64,000 nt of DNA, from positions 2,052,990 to 2,116,989 of the forward strand of contig OY811981.1 of assembly GCA_963681505.1 (NCBI GenBank), given 5' to 3'. Positions 10,122 through 24,080 of this stretch are shown piece by piece (the first letter of the stretch is position 1; each line of letters begins with the position of its first letter). The position numbers and the translations under genes are program-made. The notes beneath the pieces are model-generated. The model had not been told where the DNA came from. It was given only the letters and a program-made list of their open reading frames with translations, and searched no databases. The stretch comes from Eunapius fragilis (Eukaryota; Porifera; Demospongiae; Spongillida; Spongillidae).

Positions 10122-11666
10122 TCACACAGCAACAGAGTTATGAACAGAAGGAGGCACTTTCAAATGTTCTGCTTCTCTGGCTTCAAAGAAGGTGTAAGAT
10201 AAGGTGACTGTGTCCACTTTGGCCATCTGAGGGTCATCGCTGAACTCAGGGTCAATGTAGAAAAAAACAGGCATGTCCACCTGTGGAATACGCATAGGGT
10301 TAATATATGAGTGTACACACGTAACCACGTACATCAATCATTTCTTTCGGATTATAAGAGTGGAATTCCAATCCCAGACTTTTCATATTAAACCCACAGC
10401 ATCCCTACAACATCACACCATCATCATCCCCACCACCATCATCACATTGCCCCCCATAATAATATTCACCACCATCACCATCACACCACAATCACCATCA
10501 TCACCAATGCCATCATCACCATCACACCACAATCACCATCATCATCACCAATGCCATCATCGTACATCATCACCACCACCATCACATCACACCACCATCA
10601 CACCACCATCATCACCAATGCCATCATCATCATCGTACATCATCACCACCACCACCATCATCTCCAATGCCATCATCATCATCACCACCACCATCACCAC
10701 ATACCTGTTCCTTTGGGTTAAGCCTCTGCTCCTCAAAGCAGAAGCATTGGATCTTGTTGAAGTACTGTCCTGCTTCAAAAGGGATGACGTTATAGGTTGA
10801 TATCCCAATGATGGGGGAATCCGTTGGATTGTAGGCTGTGTAGAAGGCAAGAGCAGTTTCCCCAGGCACCACCTGCAGGAGCAACGAGCAGAGAAATAGT
10901 TCAAGGCGGAGAAGGGAGGAGGGTGACTCTGTAAATAACGCCATCACAATCATACATAACACGCAACCAATATACGGTACAAATACACACAAGTGATAAG
11001 AATAATTAACCAACTTAAAATTAAAATTAAATTAAAAATCATTCTTATTAAAATCATAAAAGATATTCACGTTAGTTGGTTATTTGTAGCTGGCACTGAT
11101 ATACACCTTTTCCTTTCCCCCCCACATCTGCACACGCGCGTGAGTGGTAATATAAAACGGCACACCTTAATCTCCCTCTGCTGCGGTTTGAACTGCCACT
11201 GCATAGTAGCACTGGTGTCGGCGTTGAACTTTATCGTAAGGAGACGGTCTGTCACAGGTTGCATATGCTCCACTTTTCCGCCGTGACCTTTCTTGACCGT
11301 ACCCCCGTAACCCGAGGCCTGGCAGAAGAGTCGGTACAGGGGAACAGCCGCATACGACATGCCCACGACAGCTACCGCGAGAGCCACGACGTACGTCAAT
11401 GTAGCGCGGTTGCCTTTTCGCCACGACGCGGTGCGAGCTGCCTGTGAAGAAAGCCCGCTCACGAGAAGAGGTGTCACGTGAGGTCGAAGCACGGTCCAGT
11501 GTGGTAGCAGTGGCACTCTAGAAAAGTTAGAGACCTTTGAGAAGCATCTTGAATTTAACTTTATGCCCTGGTGCAGCTTCGTGGATACACCTCTGAATGA
11601 GTTCACCGGAAAGCAGACGTTCCTAACCAATCCAGTGTCGTACAGAAGGCACCATATACGCGTCAT
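10122..11666 (-). CDS. COX11: cytochrome c oxidase assembly protein COX11
   Basis: Three exons: 11166-11666, 10705-10872 and 10122-10280, all with GT-AG junctions and matching phase, giving 275 residues (human COX11 is about the same length). The product delivers copper to the CuB site of cytochrome oxidase subunit 1 at the mitochondrial inner membrane. Visible: an Arg/Ser-rich, acid-poor N-terminus fitting a mitochondrial presequence; one membrane segment (VALAVAVVGMSYAAVPLY); the conserved Cys just after it (LFCQ); and the copper-binding CFCF motif in exon 2 followed by EEQRLNP. The C-terminal DMPVFFYIDPEF and LSYTFFEA blocks are diagnostic. The start at 11666 gives the best presequence; an in-frame ATG at 11717 is the alternative. 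The second intron is largely an ATC/ACC microsatellite. The gene is head-to-head with RRN3, about 330 bp apart, so a shared promoter is likely. Confidence 0.95.
10391..10700. repeat. (ATC/ACC)n simple repeat in COX11 intron 2
   Basis: Imperfect CAT/CAC trinucleotide repeat array filling most of the intron between COX11 exons 2 and 3. Confidence 0.9.
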
Positions 11667-11991
11667 GAGAGTTTTGGTGGGCTCCTCAGGGGTTAATATA
11701 TTAAAGTTTATCAACATTGGGTCTCCCCGTGCACGTGTGATGGTGGTCCCGTATTGTGGTACATGTATGACACACAGCAATGCCCCAGCAAACAAGCGGA
11801 ATGAGTCACAAGAGAAACGCTACAGAAACATCACCAATGCCGGGAGAGGCCGGCACTCCGCGGAGCGGCCTTCGGCCTCCGCTCATCATAGCTAAAATAA
11901 TTGTAGAAGCTATAAGCAAAAAGAAGGAGGTTCGTTCGTTGCCGCACTGTTAATGCCTGCGCTCAGATGTCATTCGCTCCCGTATCGCTAG

Positions 11992-14766
11992 GGGAATGCT
12001 GAGAACTACAGAAGTATAATAGAGCATCTTAACACTCCCAATATGAAGGTGAGAGAGGAACTTATTCTCCACACTTTGTCCTGTGTGCGGATGTGTTATA
12101 CATTACCTTCCTTCGTCCCCCATGGCCAGCCTGTCGTACTGAAAGGATGGATCCAGGGACTGGACCTCTGTGTATCACAGCTGTCTGCTGAGGATGATGT
12201 GCTCGTTGGAGCAACCCTGGTATGGGCTGGGGAGGAGGGCACATTACAATGGGTCCGATCACTAGTGCTGTGTTAGCAGTTGTTTACAAAAGGTGACACT
12301 TAGCAGGACCACAACAACTTTGGGGTAAGCATAAATTGTGGTGGTAATAACTGAGCAGTAGTAGTCATTGAAAATGAAACACTAACAAGGTTGACCGAAA
12401 GCATGTGAGTTAATTTTTATTCTTTGAATGAGTGTTGATGCATTGTCCCATCACTGGATACTTCAACTAATACTTGAAATCTAGAGGGGTTCCTGCTTGT
12501 AAAGACACCACATACACTAATGTGTGATTATTATTATTTTTGCACTGTAGTTAATGCTGGATTGGTTGTGGTGTACTTTCTGACAGGGTGTGTAGTACCT
12601 TTGTAGCTGTCCCATTACCATGTCTCATGTAGATGCAGTGTGCTTGATAAGAAGTCTTTAATAATACAATAATTAATACTAATAATTAATACGAATAATA
12701 GTAACCTCTGCATTGTTGCGTTGTGGTACATGGTAATTCATTACCATATATGGCAATGAAAACAGTTAATCTTTGTCTCAAAAAATTGATTTTCTATCAA
12801 ATTCACTGAGCTCTGTATCCAGGATAATACTTATGCTAGGGCAAATAACCATTAATTAATTGCCGGCGACTGAATATAGAATATTTGAATGGTTGCCTGA
12901 GTGCCTTGAGCTGAGGCTGAGGTGCCAACTTGACCTTCACGCTAGTGTTGTTTCTTATGATCAATTCATTACTTCAGGGGGTGAGTGTTATTATTAAGCC
13001 GACCTCGGTTGTAGCCGCCTAGGCTCTACCATAGCTACGCCACTGTCTGGTACCTGAGCTTAAATAAGCTCAAATAACCTTGCTTTTAAATGGTTTGGCG
13101 ATGGAACAAGGGGCATCTTTCATGTGGCTTATCTACCATACAAATTGTTTTCTTCCATATCCTTTCATACCTGCATTCCTTACGATGTATATAACTTCAT
13201 TCTGCTGTTTACTTTCAGTCACAATTTTTTTTGCAAGATCAGTCTTCAATTACTGTACGCAGCGATAAATAATGTTACCATACATGGTTTTTTGCTGCAA
13301 ACTGGAGGTTAATAACATCATTTACAGTAATATCTTTCATTATAGTGGATAACAGCATCTTTAATAACAGCACAATTTAATAACACAATAACATTACCTT
13401 TAATAGCACTGCTGTGATTAAATTATACTATTCTGGTGGTGTTGCTTTGCCATGAAAATACATTTTACCAATGAGGTCCGTTTCATGTCAGTTAATATTC
13501 CTTCCACCCCCTCCTTTTCCTCCTCTCATACTTCATATGCACAAACGTGCAGAAACTTCCTTGGGTGGACAAAGATGGTGATGTTGTGGATGCTTACATT
13601 ACTTACCTAAGGGGACTTGTCACAGGCCACACCTACTACCTCAGAAGCATCCTACAGACCCTTGTGAAAGAGTTCCTTGACAGCACCCATACAACTGCTG
13701 TATACATCAATGTACACATGGCCATTAAAGAACTGGTATTCCTCGTTCCTGATTCATTGTCCATTCTGGTGGACGAGCTCAGAAGGAGCATTCCATTTAA
13801 ATCAAAACCTGCAGCCATCCAGGTAGGTGTGACCTCAGGTGGGTGTGGTTTTGGTTTTTTTTTTTTTTAAATTTTGCCTGTCATGCAAGGATAGAAAATG
13901 ACAGGAGAGATTATTTCAATATCATTGAATTGGGTGTGTTACTGTAAATGTATGTACAGGCATAGCCCTGTAGCATGGTTTACAGTCCCTGTAGCATGGC
14001 CTGGAGTCCCTGTATCATGGACTCCTGTACCACATTCTGTTCCTCTTCAATCCCCTGNNNNNNNNNNNNNNNNNNNNNNNNNNNNNNNNNNNNNNNNNNN
14101 NNNNNNNNNNNNNNNNNNNNNNNNNNNNNNNNNNNNNNNNNNNNNNNNNNNNNNNNNNNNNNNNNNNNNNNNNNNNNNNNNNNNNNNNNNNNNNNNNNNN
14201 NNNNNNNNNNNNNNNNNNNNNNNNNNNNNNNNNNNNNNNNNNNNNNNNNNNNNNNNNCTTACCTCCCTCTTCCCCACCCCTTGCCTCCCTCTTCCCCACC
14301 CCTTACCTCCCTCTTGCCCACCCCTTACCTCCTCTCATCTAGGATTGCAAAGTACCTGATCGAGACAATGACATTTTGGATACACAAGTGAGCTTTCATT
14401 GGACATACCTCTAAACTGGTTGAGTTCTGTTTATTTACACAGCTACCTGGATGCACTGTCTCCTGAGAACGTTCGTGCAGAGCCGCGTCTCCACGCGCCC
14501 TTCTATTCCCTCTGCCAGGCTGTGTTCTATGTGTTTGCATTCAGAAGCAAGGCTTTGTTGGAGAGCACTGATGGTGAGAGAGGGTATTCTAGGGGAGGCT
14601 CCCTTACATGGTATTGGCTATTTGGGTTTGCACAGGACTTGACTTCTTGCGGAAGCTAAAATTTGAACGCTTGATAACTTGCCCTCTGAACCCACTAAAG
14701 GTAAGAGAGATAGCCCACCGTATGGGTGTTGTCTGCCTGTAATGTAATACCACATGCGTATACACA

Positions 14767-14823
<57 letters not shown>

Positions 14824-16136
14824 TGCCTACATACGCTAACGCTACTCTCTTTCAAACAGTTCTGTCTATCTACTGTAACAGAAGTGTTTGCTGACCTTAT
14901 GAAGTAGGAGTGGGGAGGAGGGGACTTTGCGCATGCCTACTTTAAACTTTATTCTCCCTCGGCTGTAGCCGACACGAAGTAGCTTTTTGCTATACAATTC
15001 TTGAGCAGAACAGACGGTTGGCTCTCCCCTCAACCGTCTCAAAGTGGGGCAGCCCATGTGACAAACATTCTTGATTGCTTCTTTCCTTTTGATCCCTATT
15101 GCCTTAAAAGGTATGTGTCCACCTGTTGCCTTAAAAGGTATGTGTGCCCCTGTTATCATAACAAGGTATGTGTCCACATGTTGCCTTAAAGGGTATGTTA
15201 TGGATTGCAATGACTTCCTTGTAAATTGACACAAATCATCAAAACATCTGACTTGGTATATATTCAGGTGTAAACTGTGCATATTTACCACCAAAAGTGT
15301 TCTTAACAGCTAATGCACACAGGTCTGCTGGAGCCATTCTAAAAATGCTGCAGTTTTGTTGCCAACCTGATAACAAATGCAGTTATAGGCCATTGGTCAT
15401 CGATGTATTAAAATCAGTGGCTCACATGCCTGCAACGTCTAACAAAACCTTGTGTGTCTTATTTACTGACATCAACGCTGGTCAGCAAAAACTGGTTTCT
15501 ACTTCCAAGTTGTCATATTTGTTCTTTTTCCTGTTTTTTTTTTTGAAAGCTTGCTCTGTCCTCAACGTAATGATTTGTGTGCGTTTAGGCATAATGGAGC
15601 TATTCACACTGAATTATAAATAATAGTACGTTTCAGTGCGAGTGTTGTTGTTTGTGATTATCCTGAAAAACAAAGCTTGCTCTGTTTTTATAACACTCCA
15701 CACACATGATATTTCATGAGCATGGCATGCAGCTGTTTAATGGAATTCATTTCCATATGGGGGACATTTTTTTGGATGCAGGGGGAGGGGCGGGTAGGAG
15801 TACACATGTGTGTTTGTTGGGTAGTCATGGCTACTGTAGCCTTGCCAGTCAAAGTGACACACCAGGTGTGTATTCAGATGGCGGTGTAAAGTGTTGAGAA
15901 GCTAAGCATTTACTGCATAGAAACTCTCTTTAATCGTGTGCTACATACATGGCTGCTTGCAGAAGGCAGTGCTTGGTAATCTAAGAAGGTATTGAGAATC
16001 CATTTTATGTAGCGGTTATACGGGAAGCGTTTGAGGGATGAGCATTGACCCGATAGAGATCAAGGAAAGGTTTTTTTAACTTGTTACGTGTAGTTCAAGT
16101 AGCACAATAACTAAGTTGTTCTCTCCATAGAGAGCC

Positions 16137-16191
<55 letters not shown>

Positions 16192-16318
16192 TGTGTGATG
16201 TGTCTTGATTCTCTCTTTAACCAGATCTCACAAGGTCATAGAGCCACTGTATCAGGAGTGGAGGATGAGGAGATGGGAGCACGATGTTTTAAATGAGGTT
16301 GGAGTTCTTTATTCATGA
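11992..16318 (+). CDS. RRN3: RNA polymerase I initiation factor RRN3 (TIF-IA), partial
   Basis: RRN3 bridges RNA polymerase I to the promoter-bound factors for rRNA transcription. Exons recognised by homology and splice sites: 11992-12048, 12130-12219, 13553-13822, 14343-14387, 14443-14573, 14636-14700, 14860-14903, 14969-15110 and 16225-16318. Diagnostic blocks include KLPWVDKDG, LHAPFYSLCQAVFYVFAFR, KLKFERLI..PLNPLK, FCYTILEQN and FFPFDPYCLKR followed by SHKVIEPLYQEW. Missing: the N-terminal exon with the usual VRFG motif, not found upstream, and about 170 central residues that should lie around the N gap. The exon at 14969-15110 needs a 1-base frame correction near 15030-15050, between ..RRLALPS and SGAAHVTNI. 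The C-terminus after the WE.. segment is shorter than in vertebrates, so a further exon is possible. Introns are as short as 62-65 bases. Confidence 0.88.
14058..14257. other. assembly gap (200 N)
   Basis: Exactly 200 N, flanked on the left by short TGTAGCATGG-type repeats and on the right by CTTACCTCCCTCTTCCCCACC repeats. It lies where central RRN3 exons are expected, so the true gap is probably larger than drawn. Confidence 0.99.
14766..14820. repeat. (CA)n microsatellite in RRN3 intron
   Basis: Pure CA run within the 159-base intron 14701-14859. Confidence 0.95.
15101..15200 (+). repeat. tandemly duplicated splice-donor segment
   Basis: The exon end and donor TTGCCTTAAAAG|GTATGTGT is repeated about four times with GTATG at 15111, 15138, 15166 and 15193, a spacing of 27-28 bases. 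The first is the donor that gives correct phase to the last RRN3 exon. Confidence 0.8.
16139..16198. repeat. (GT)n microsatellite in RRN3 intron
   Basis: GT run with one GGTG interruption, shortly upstream of the last recognised RRN3 exon. Confidence 0.95.
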
Positions 16319-18236
<1,918 letters not shown>

Positions 18237-18301
18237 TCAAGGATTTGCAAGTGTACTTAACCCACGACTGTGTTAAGATAACGTTTTCAGCCGCAGTCGG
18301 A

Positions 18302-18311
18302 TATTTATATA
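18302..18311 (-). promoter_or_regulatory. TATA box of actin gene
   Basis: On the minus strand this reads TATATAAATA, about 70 bases upstream of the actin ATG at 18230. The spacing fits a short unspliced 5' UTR. Confidence 0.7.
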
Positions 18312-18343
18312 GTTGGGTAGCCGCACCCACCCGGCAGTACCCG

Positions 18344-18348
18344 ATTGG
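18344..18348 (-). promoter_or_regulatory. CCAAT motif, actin promoter
   Basis: CCAAT on the minus strand about 35 bases upstream of the TATA box; a common animal promoter element recognised by NF-Y. Confidence 0.45.
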
Positions 18349-18392
18349 TCCACTTGGTGTCAACAGCTGACGACAGATGCTTCGAGATTATG

Positions 18393-18402
18393 CCAAATAA
18401 GG
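18393..18402 (-). promoter_or_regulatory. CArG box (SRF site) 1
   Basis: CCAAATAAGG matches the CC(A/T)6GG consensus for serum response factor exactly. It lies about 85 bases upstream of the actin TATA box. SRF control of actin genes through CArG boxes is established in animals; use here is inferred. Confidence 0.7.
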
Positions 18403-18472
18403 CAAAACACCAGCGTTCGGAATCTCATTGGAATGCGGGAGTAGGCAGCCCCGAGAACCCTGCTGTCCCAGT

Positions 18473-18482
18473 CCTTATAAGG
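18473..18482 (-). promoter_or_regulatory. CArG box (SRF site) 2
   Basis: CCTTATAAGG, a perfect palindromic CArG box, 80 bases distal to the first one. Confidence 0.7.
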
Positions 18483-18715
18483 TCAAAACGGAACCGCATC
18501 CTTAAAAGAGGCAAAATACAATTGGCGCACAATTGGCGTTTGAACTTCTTTAGTAACCCGTTACATATCGAAGTTCAAAAGGCACCATAATGAAAGACAG
18601 CGCAACCCCCCCCTCCCCCGCCCCCAACATTTGACTACTCATCCTTCTGGGAAGACGCACGGTGAATAAATTTTATCAAATAAGAATCATAGTACTATAT
18701 GTGAGGTGGGTAAAG

Positions 18716-19368
18716 TCAGATACTACATGGGATGCTAGCAAACACTGGCAGCTGCTGGCACCTCTTAAGCCAGAGAAGGATGTTCTCAGTGGACTGGAAC
18801 ACGCTGTCATTGTAGACTACACCAAACCCCACTATGTCAGCCAGAGAAAGTTTTTCTCCAACCAGAAACGGGGAGAAGCCCAGCTGTGAATTGAGCTGCT
18901 TGGTTACACGACTCTTCTCCTTGCTATTCCACCATTGGAAGCCAGCAAAGGTATCCAACCAGCTGTCAACAAGACTGGAATTGACGGGACAGTGGCCTTC
19001 GTAGAGGGGCGGGATAGAACTGTCTACAGAGGTAGCGCAGAATGTTCGTGATTCCCTGTACCGGTGTCTGGTTGTGGGGGTGACACCATCATGGTAGGTC
19101 TGGAACATTCACCTTCTGCAGGGAAGGTGGTATTAAAAAAGGCTGGTGAAGACACCACACCAAGCCCTCACTGCTGCCTGGTGGCCACCCAGTTGTTCAC
19201 AACACATACATGGGAACATGACATATTTTCATTGGTCATGATTATCTTCATATTCCCCAAGAGCCAAACTGAATGCACTCTGGCTATAAATAGCTATGTG
19301 GCATTTTATTTATAGCACATCAACCTATAAAAGCAGCTGCTCACCCTTCTGAAGGGATGCAGTATTCA

Positions 19369-19427
<59 letters not shown>

Positions 19428-20714
19428 GGAAACCACACACTAATGAATACATGAACAATGAAACACCCACCCACCTACATACCCACTACATCAGCAATAC
19501 AAATAATTATTTGAAGCCAACTCATGCCATCCACTACACGACCCTGGCCATGGCCTCAAGGATCCACACAACCACCCCATATATGGCACACACCTCCCTC
19601 CATTTTTGCACTTCTCCTAACCACTAACCGGCCCACTAACCAGCACTTCCCTCACCTCCACTTGTTATCATAACATGCCTGGTTCCCCCCCACACACACA
19701 CCAAATGGAGAAGGAAATGGCAACCTATTTGGAGCCCAAAACTTCAAAGATTCATTGTTATAAAAAGCCAATGATTCAACTATGACAATACCATTTGACC
19801 ATATAAGGCAAAAATCAGCACACACACACACACACACACACAACATGGGACTTCTCTGGCTGTCCCCAAAGGTTAGAAGGAACTAAATGCTGATGCTCAG
19901 CTACAGGAGCAGTAATATTGGGGAGGGGAGTGTGAAGTGGGTGAATGATAGACAGATTTGATCAGAGGATAAGGCATTACATGTGGGTTGGAAGGTTATT
20001 CTACAGCTAACCACACACTAGGCAACATGCAACAAATTCTAGTAAACTATCAGTAAAACTAATGTTTTACTGAAAATATACTGTTGCCTACCTGAAATAA
20101 AATGTGTGTAAGATTGGCCATTGGGTGGTACAGCATCTCACATGAGGGAATTTGGGGGGTATGAAGGTGGTGGGATTGGAGGGGGTGGGGGGGGGGGGGG
20201 ATCCTTTTAATGCATTCTGTTACATATACCCCCACAAAGATATGACATTCAGAGAGTGGGGGTTGAGTACATAATGGAATAATGGGATAGCCTCACCTGA
20301 CTTCCATATAAGGGTTAACCTCAGGCAGGTTTGCTACTGCTGGATTTCACGCTCCCAAAGAACTGTAGCATGTCTCCGTGTTCTTGTGGGTGTGTTGCAG
20401 TGAGGAGTGGAGGTGAACACGAAATGCCACAGGTATGTGCTGACTCAACCAGCCGTGAGAGGGTCAGAAGAGCGTAGGGGGGACAAGATGGGGAACAGGT
20501 GACAACCACATCTTGAAAGGCTGCGCTCTAAGGTGATAAAGGAAACAGGGCGGGGGGGGGGGGGGGGGGGGGGGGGGGTAGGAAGATGAACAAAAGAGAA
20601 AGGGGAGGAGCCTCAGATAGATTAAGGGCACAGTAGTAATAATTATCAGCAATGATAGTCAACTGATTGAAGTTTGTGTGTGAAAGAATCATAAACAGTA
20701 TATTGCATCACACA

Positions 20715-20752
<38 letters not shown>

Positions 20753-21321
20753 GGAAGGCCCCACAGATGTAGCAATGAACAGGACATACATCAGGATGAA
20801 AAAGAGCACACACCATAGAAGATACACAATAGTAATAGTGGCAATAGTGATGTGCCCTTTGAGCTCACTGTGTTTGCAATGTAGTTTACAAATGGGGTGA
20901 AAAATAAAAACAATAAAGTTGTAAGAGAAAGGCAACACCCACATATATTGTAAGCACAGAGCCACTACAGGAGACCAAAAACTTAACTGGTTAGTTTGTG
21001 TGTACAAAGTGGCAGCATACCCTGAAACCTCTCCTAATAAGGTAATACAGGCAGTTTGAAATCAGACCTTGTATGACATGCACAACAAAAAGACTATCTC
21101 TCCACCAAAAAAAAAAACAGCGGAAGGTTGAGCCATATCCTTCAGTTAGTATGGGAACACACACACATGCTCACCACAGGATGAGACTGGACCCAACGAC
21201 ACCACTAACTCAAAGAAAGCAGACGGCTATAATGGTGTCACGTCCCCACCACCACACCATTATTGTAGCCAAAGTTGAGGTCACCCAAGCAAATCCCCTG
21301 ACCCTCTGGTCCCCATAGCCA

Positions 21322-21357
<36 letters not shown>

Positions 21358-24036
21358 CCTCTGGGTCCCATAGCCAGGCCCCCTCCCCCGGTCCTCTGGT
21401 CCCATAGCCAGGCCCCTCCCCCTGGTTGTCTGGTCCCATAGCCAGGCCCCTCCCCCCTGGTTGTCTGGTCCATAGCCAGGCCCCTCCACCTGGTTGTCTG
21501 GTCCCATAGCCAGGCCCCTCCTCCTGGTTGTCTGGTCCCATAGCCAGGCCCCCTTACAGGTGTGTACATTCTTGCTGGTTCACTGAGCCATCAGTTACCA
21601 CAACTTTAAGGTTACATGCATACCTCCATGAGAGACATATTGTTTGCAGAGCACACAACAGCAGGTTGTTGAATAGACTGCTGTTTGTTTCACAGACATG
21701 TTCACACCTTCCTCATGAGCATCATCACAATGAGGATACCCCACATGTGCATCATCACAATGAGGATACCCACATGTGCATCATCACAATGAGGATACCC
21801 ACATGTGCATCATCACAATGAGGATACCCACATGTGCATCACCACAGTGAGGATACCCACATGTGCATCACCACAGTTAGGATACCCTCATGAGCATCAC
21901 CACCTACATGTGCATCACCACAGTGAGGATACCCACATGTGCATCACCACAGTGAGGATACCCTCATGAGCATCACCACAGTGAGGATACCCTCATGAGC
22001 ATCACCACAATGAGGATACCCTCATGTGTATCACCACAGTGAGGATACCCTCATGAGCATCATCACAGTGAGGATACCCACATGTGCATCACCACAGTGA
22101 GGATACCCACATGTGCATCATCACAGTTAGGATACCCACATGAGCATCACCACAGTGAGGATACCCACATGTGCATCACCACAGTGAGGATACCCTCATG
22201 AGCATCACCACAGTGAGGATACCCTCATGAGCATCACCACAATGAGGATACCCTCATGTGTATCACCACAGTGAGGATACCCTCATGAGCATCACCACAG
22301 TGAGGATACCCACATGTGCATCACTACAGTGAGGATACCCTCATGTGCATCATCACAGTAAGGATACCCACATGTGCATCATCACAGTGAGAATACCCTC
22401 ATGTGCATCACCACAGTGAGGATACCCTCATGAGCATCACCACAATGAGGATACCCTCATGTGTATCACCACAGTGAGGATACCCTCATGAGCATCACCA
22501 CAGTGAGGATACCCACATGTGCATCACCACAGTGAGGATACCCTCATGTGCATCACCACAGTGAGGATACCCACATGAGCATCACCACAGTGAGGATACC
22601 CACATGTGCATCACCACAGTGAGGATACCCTCATGTGCATCATCACAGTAAGGATACCCACATGTGCATCATCACAGTGAGAATACCCTCATGAGCATCA
22701 CCACAATGAGGATACCCTCATGAGCATCACCACAATGAGGATACCCTCATGTGTATCACCACAATGAGGATACCCTCATGAGCATCACCACAGTGAGGAT
22801 ACCCTCATGAGCACCTTCACTTTCATGTGCATGACTACAGTGAGGTGTAGTGTGTTTAGAGTAATTAAACTACCATAGTAGTGCTCAAGCAGACAGTTAA
22901 CAAGTAGAAGCAACCAGAGGGTTAACAATTAGAAGCAACCAGTGGGTTAACAAGTAGAGGGTTAACAATTAGAAGCAACCAGTGGGTTAACAAGTAGAGG
23001 GTTAACAATTAGAAGCAACCAGAGGGTTAAAAAGTAGGGGTTAACAAATAGAAGTAACAGATCAAGTAGACGCAGGTTAACCCATTGTAGATAGAGGTGT
23101 ATTTAAAAGGTACTGATAGGTTGAGATCAGCAGTTGATTGTATTAGCGAGCTAACAAGCCCATGTAAGGGTTAAAATTCCAAGAGAAAAGTTAGCGGGAG
23201 GAAGAACCAATGAACTTTTTAACAGCAGCCTCACTTTAACTCGTCCCCTGCAATTTGATCCCTCTCTTTGCTAGTCCCAAATTTACCACCACATACAGAC
23301 AACTGCACAAGAGGGGTGTGATGGGAGCTCCATGTACAGTACAAACAGAACTGTGAGGTGACATGATTGGGTAGTGTGATCTGATTGTGACATAATTATA
23401 CTCCCAGGGTAGCACAGGTTTCATGGTAATCATTGATTCTTTAGAATACTTTCCCCTTTTCCCCCATGTGACACCACTCCCTTTTCCCCCATGTGACACC
23501 ACTCCCTTTTCCTGCATACATGAATACGTGCTTAATTAGGCCTGTCAAAAATTTTCAGCAATTTCTAATTGCACAAAATGCCTGCATTTTAAAATTAATA
23601 AACACCTGAATATAACAATCATGGCGTCAGATTATAGTGCGCAAGTGCTCAAAGCCTTCAACAGAAATTTGCTAGGGAACTCGTCTGCTAACTTGCTATA
23701 TATGCGATAAGCCAGACCAGCTGGAATTTTTTGGTGGAATTTTTGAGCATTTACTGTCATCATTTTGGGGAATTTGTGTGTGTGTGTGTGTGTGGCATTT
23801 TTTTGGACAGGCCTAGTGCTAACCATATCACACCTATAACCAAACCACTCTCTCACATGTACCAAACCACACACCCCATATGTAACAAAACACACCCTCC
23901 CACTTGTAACCAAACCACAAATAAGTGTGATAAAATTAGAGAGATAAGGTATTTTACCCTTGTCATCATGGACACCCCACACTCTATCCACCCACCCATT
24001 CACCACAATGACTTGTCACCTATCAAATGCACCCCT

Positions 24037-24080
<44 letters not shown>

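Noticed and set aside
21720..22810. Regular 29-bp array considered as a CRISPR-like array
   Set aside because: Units are contiguous with no unique spacers, and the context is an animal intron.
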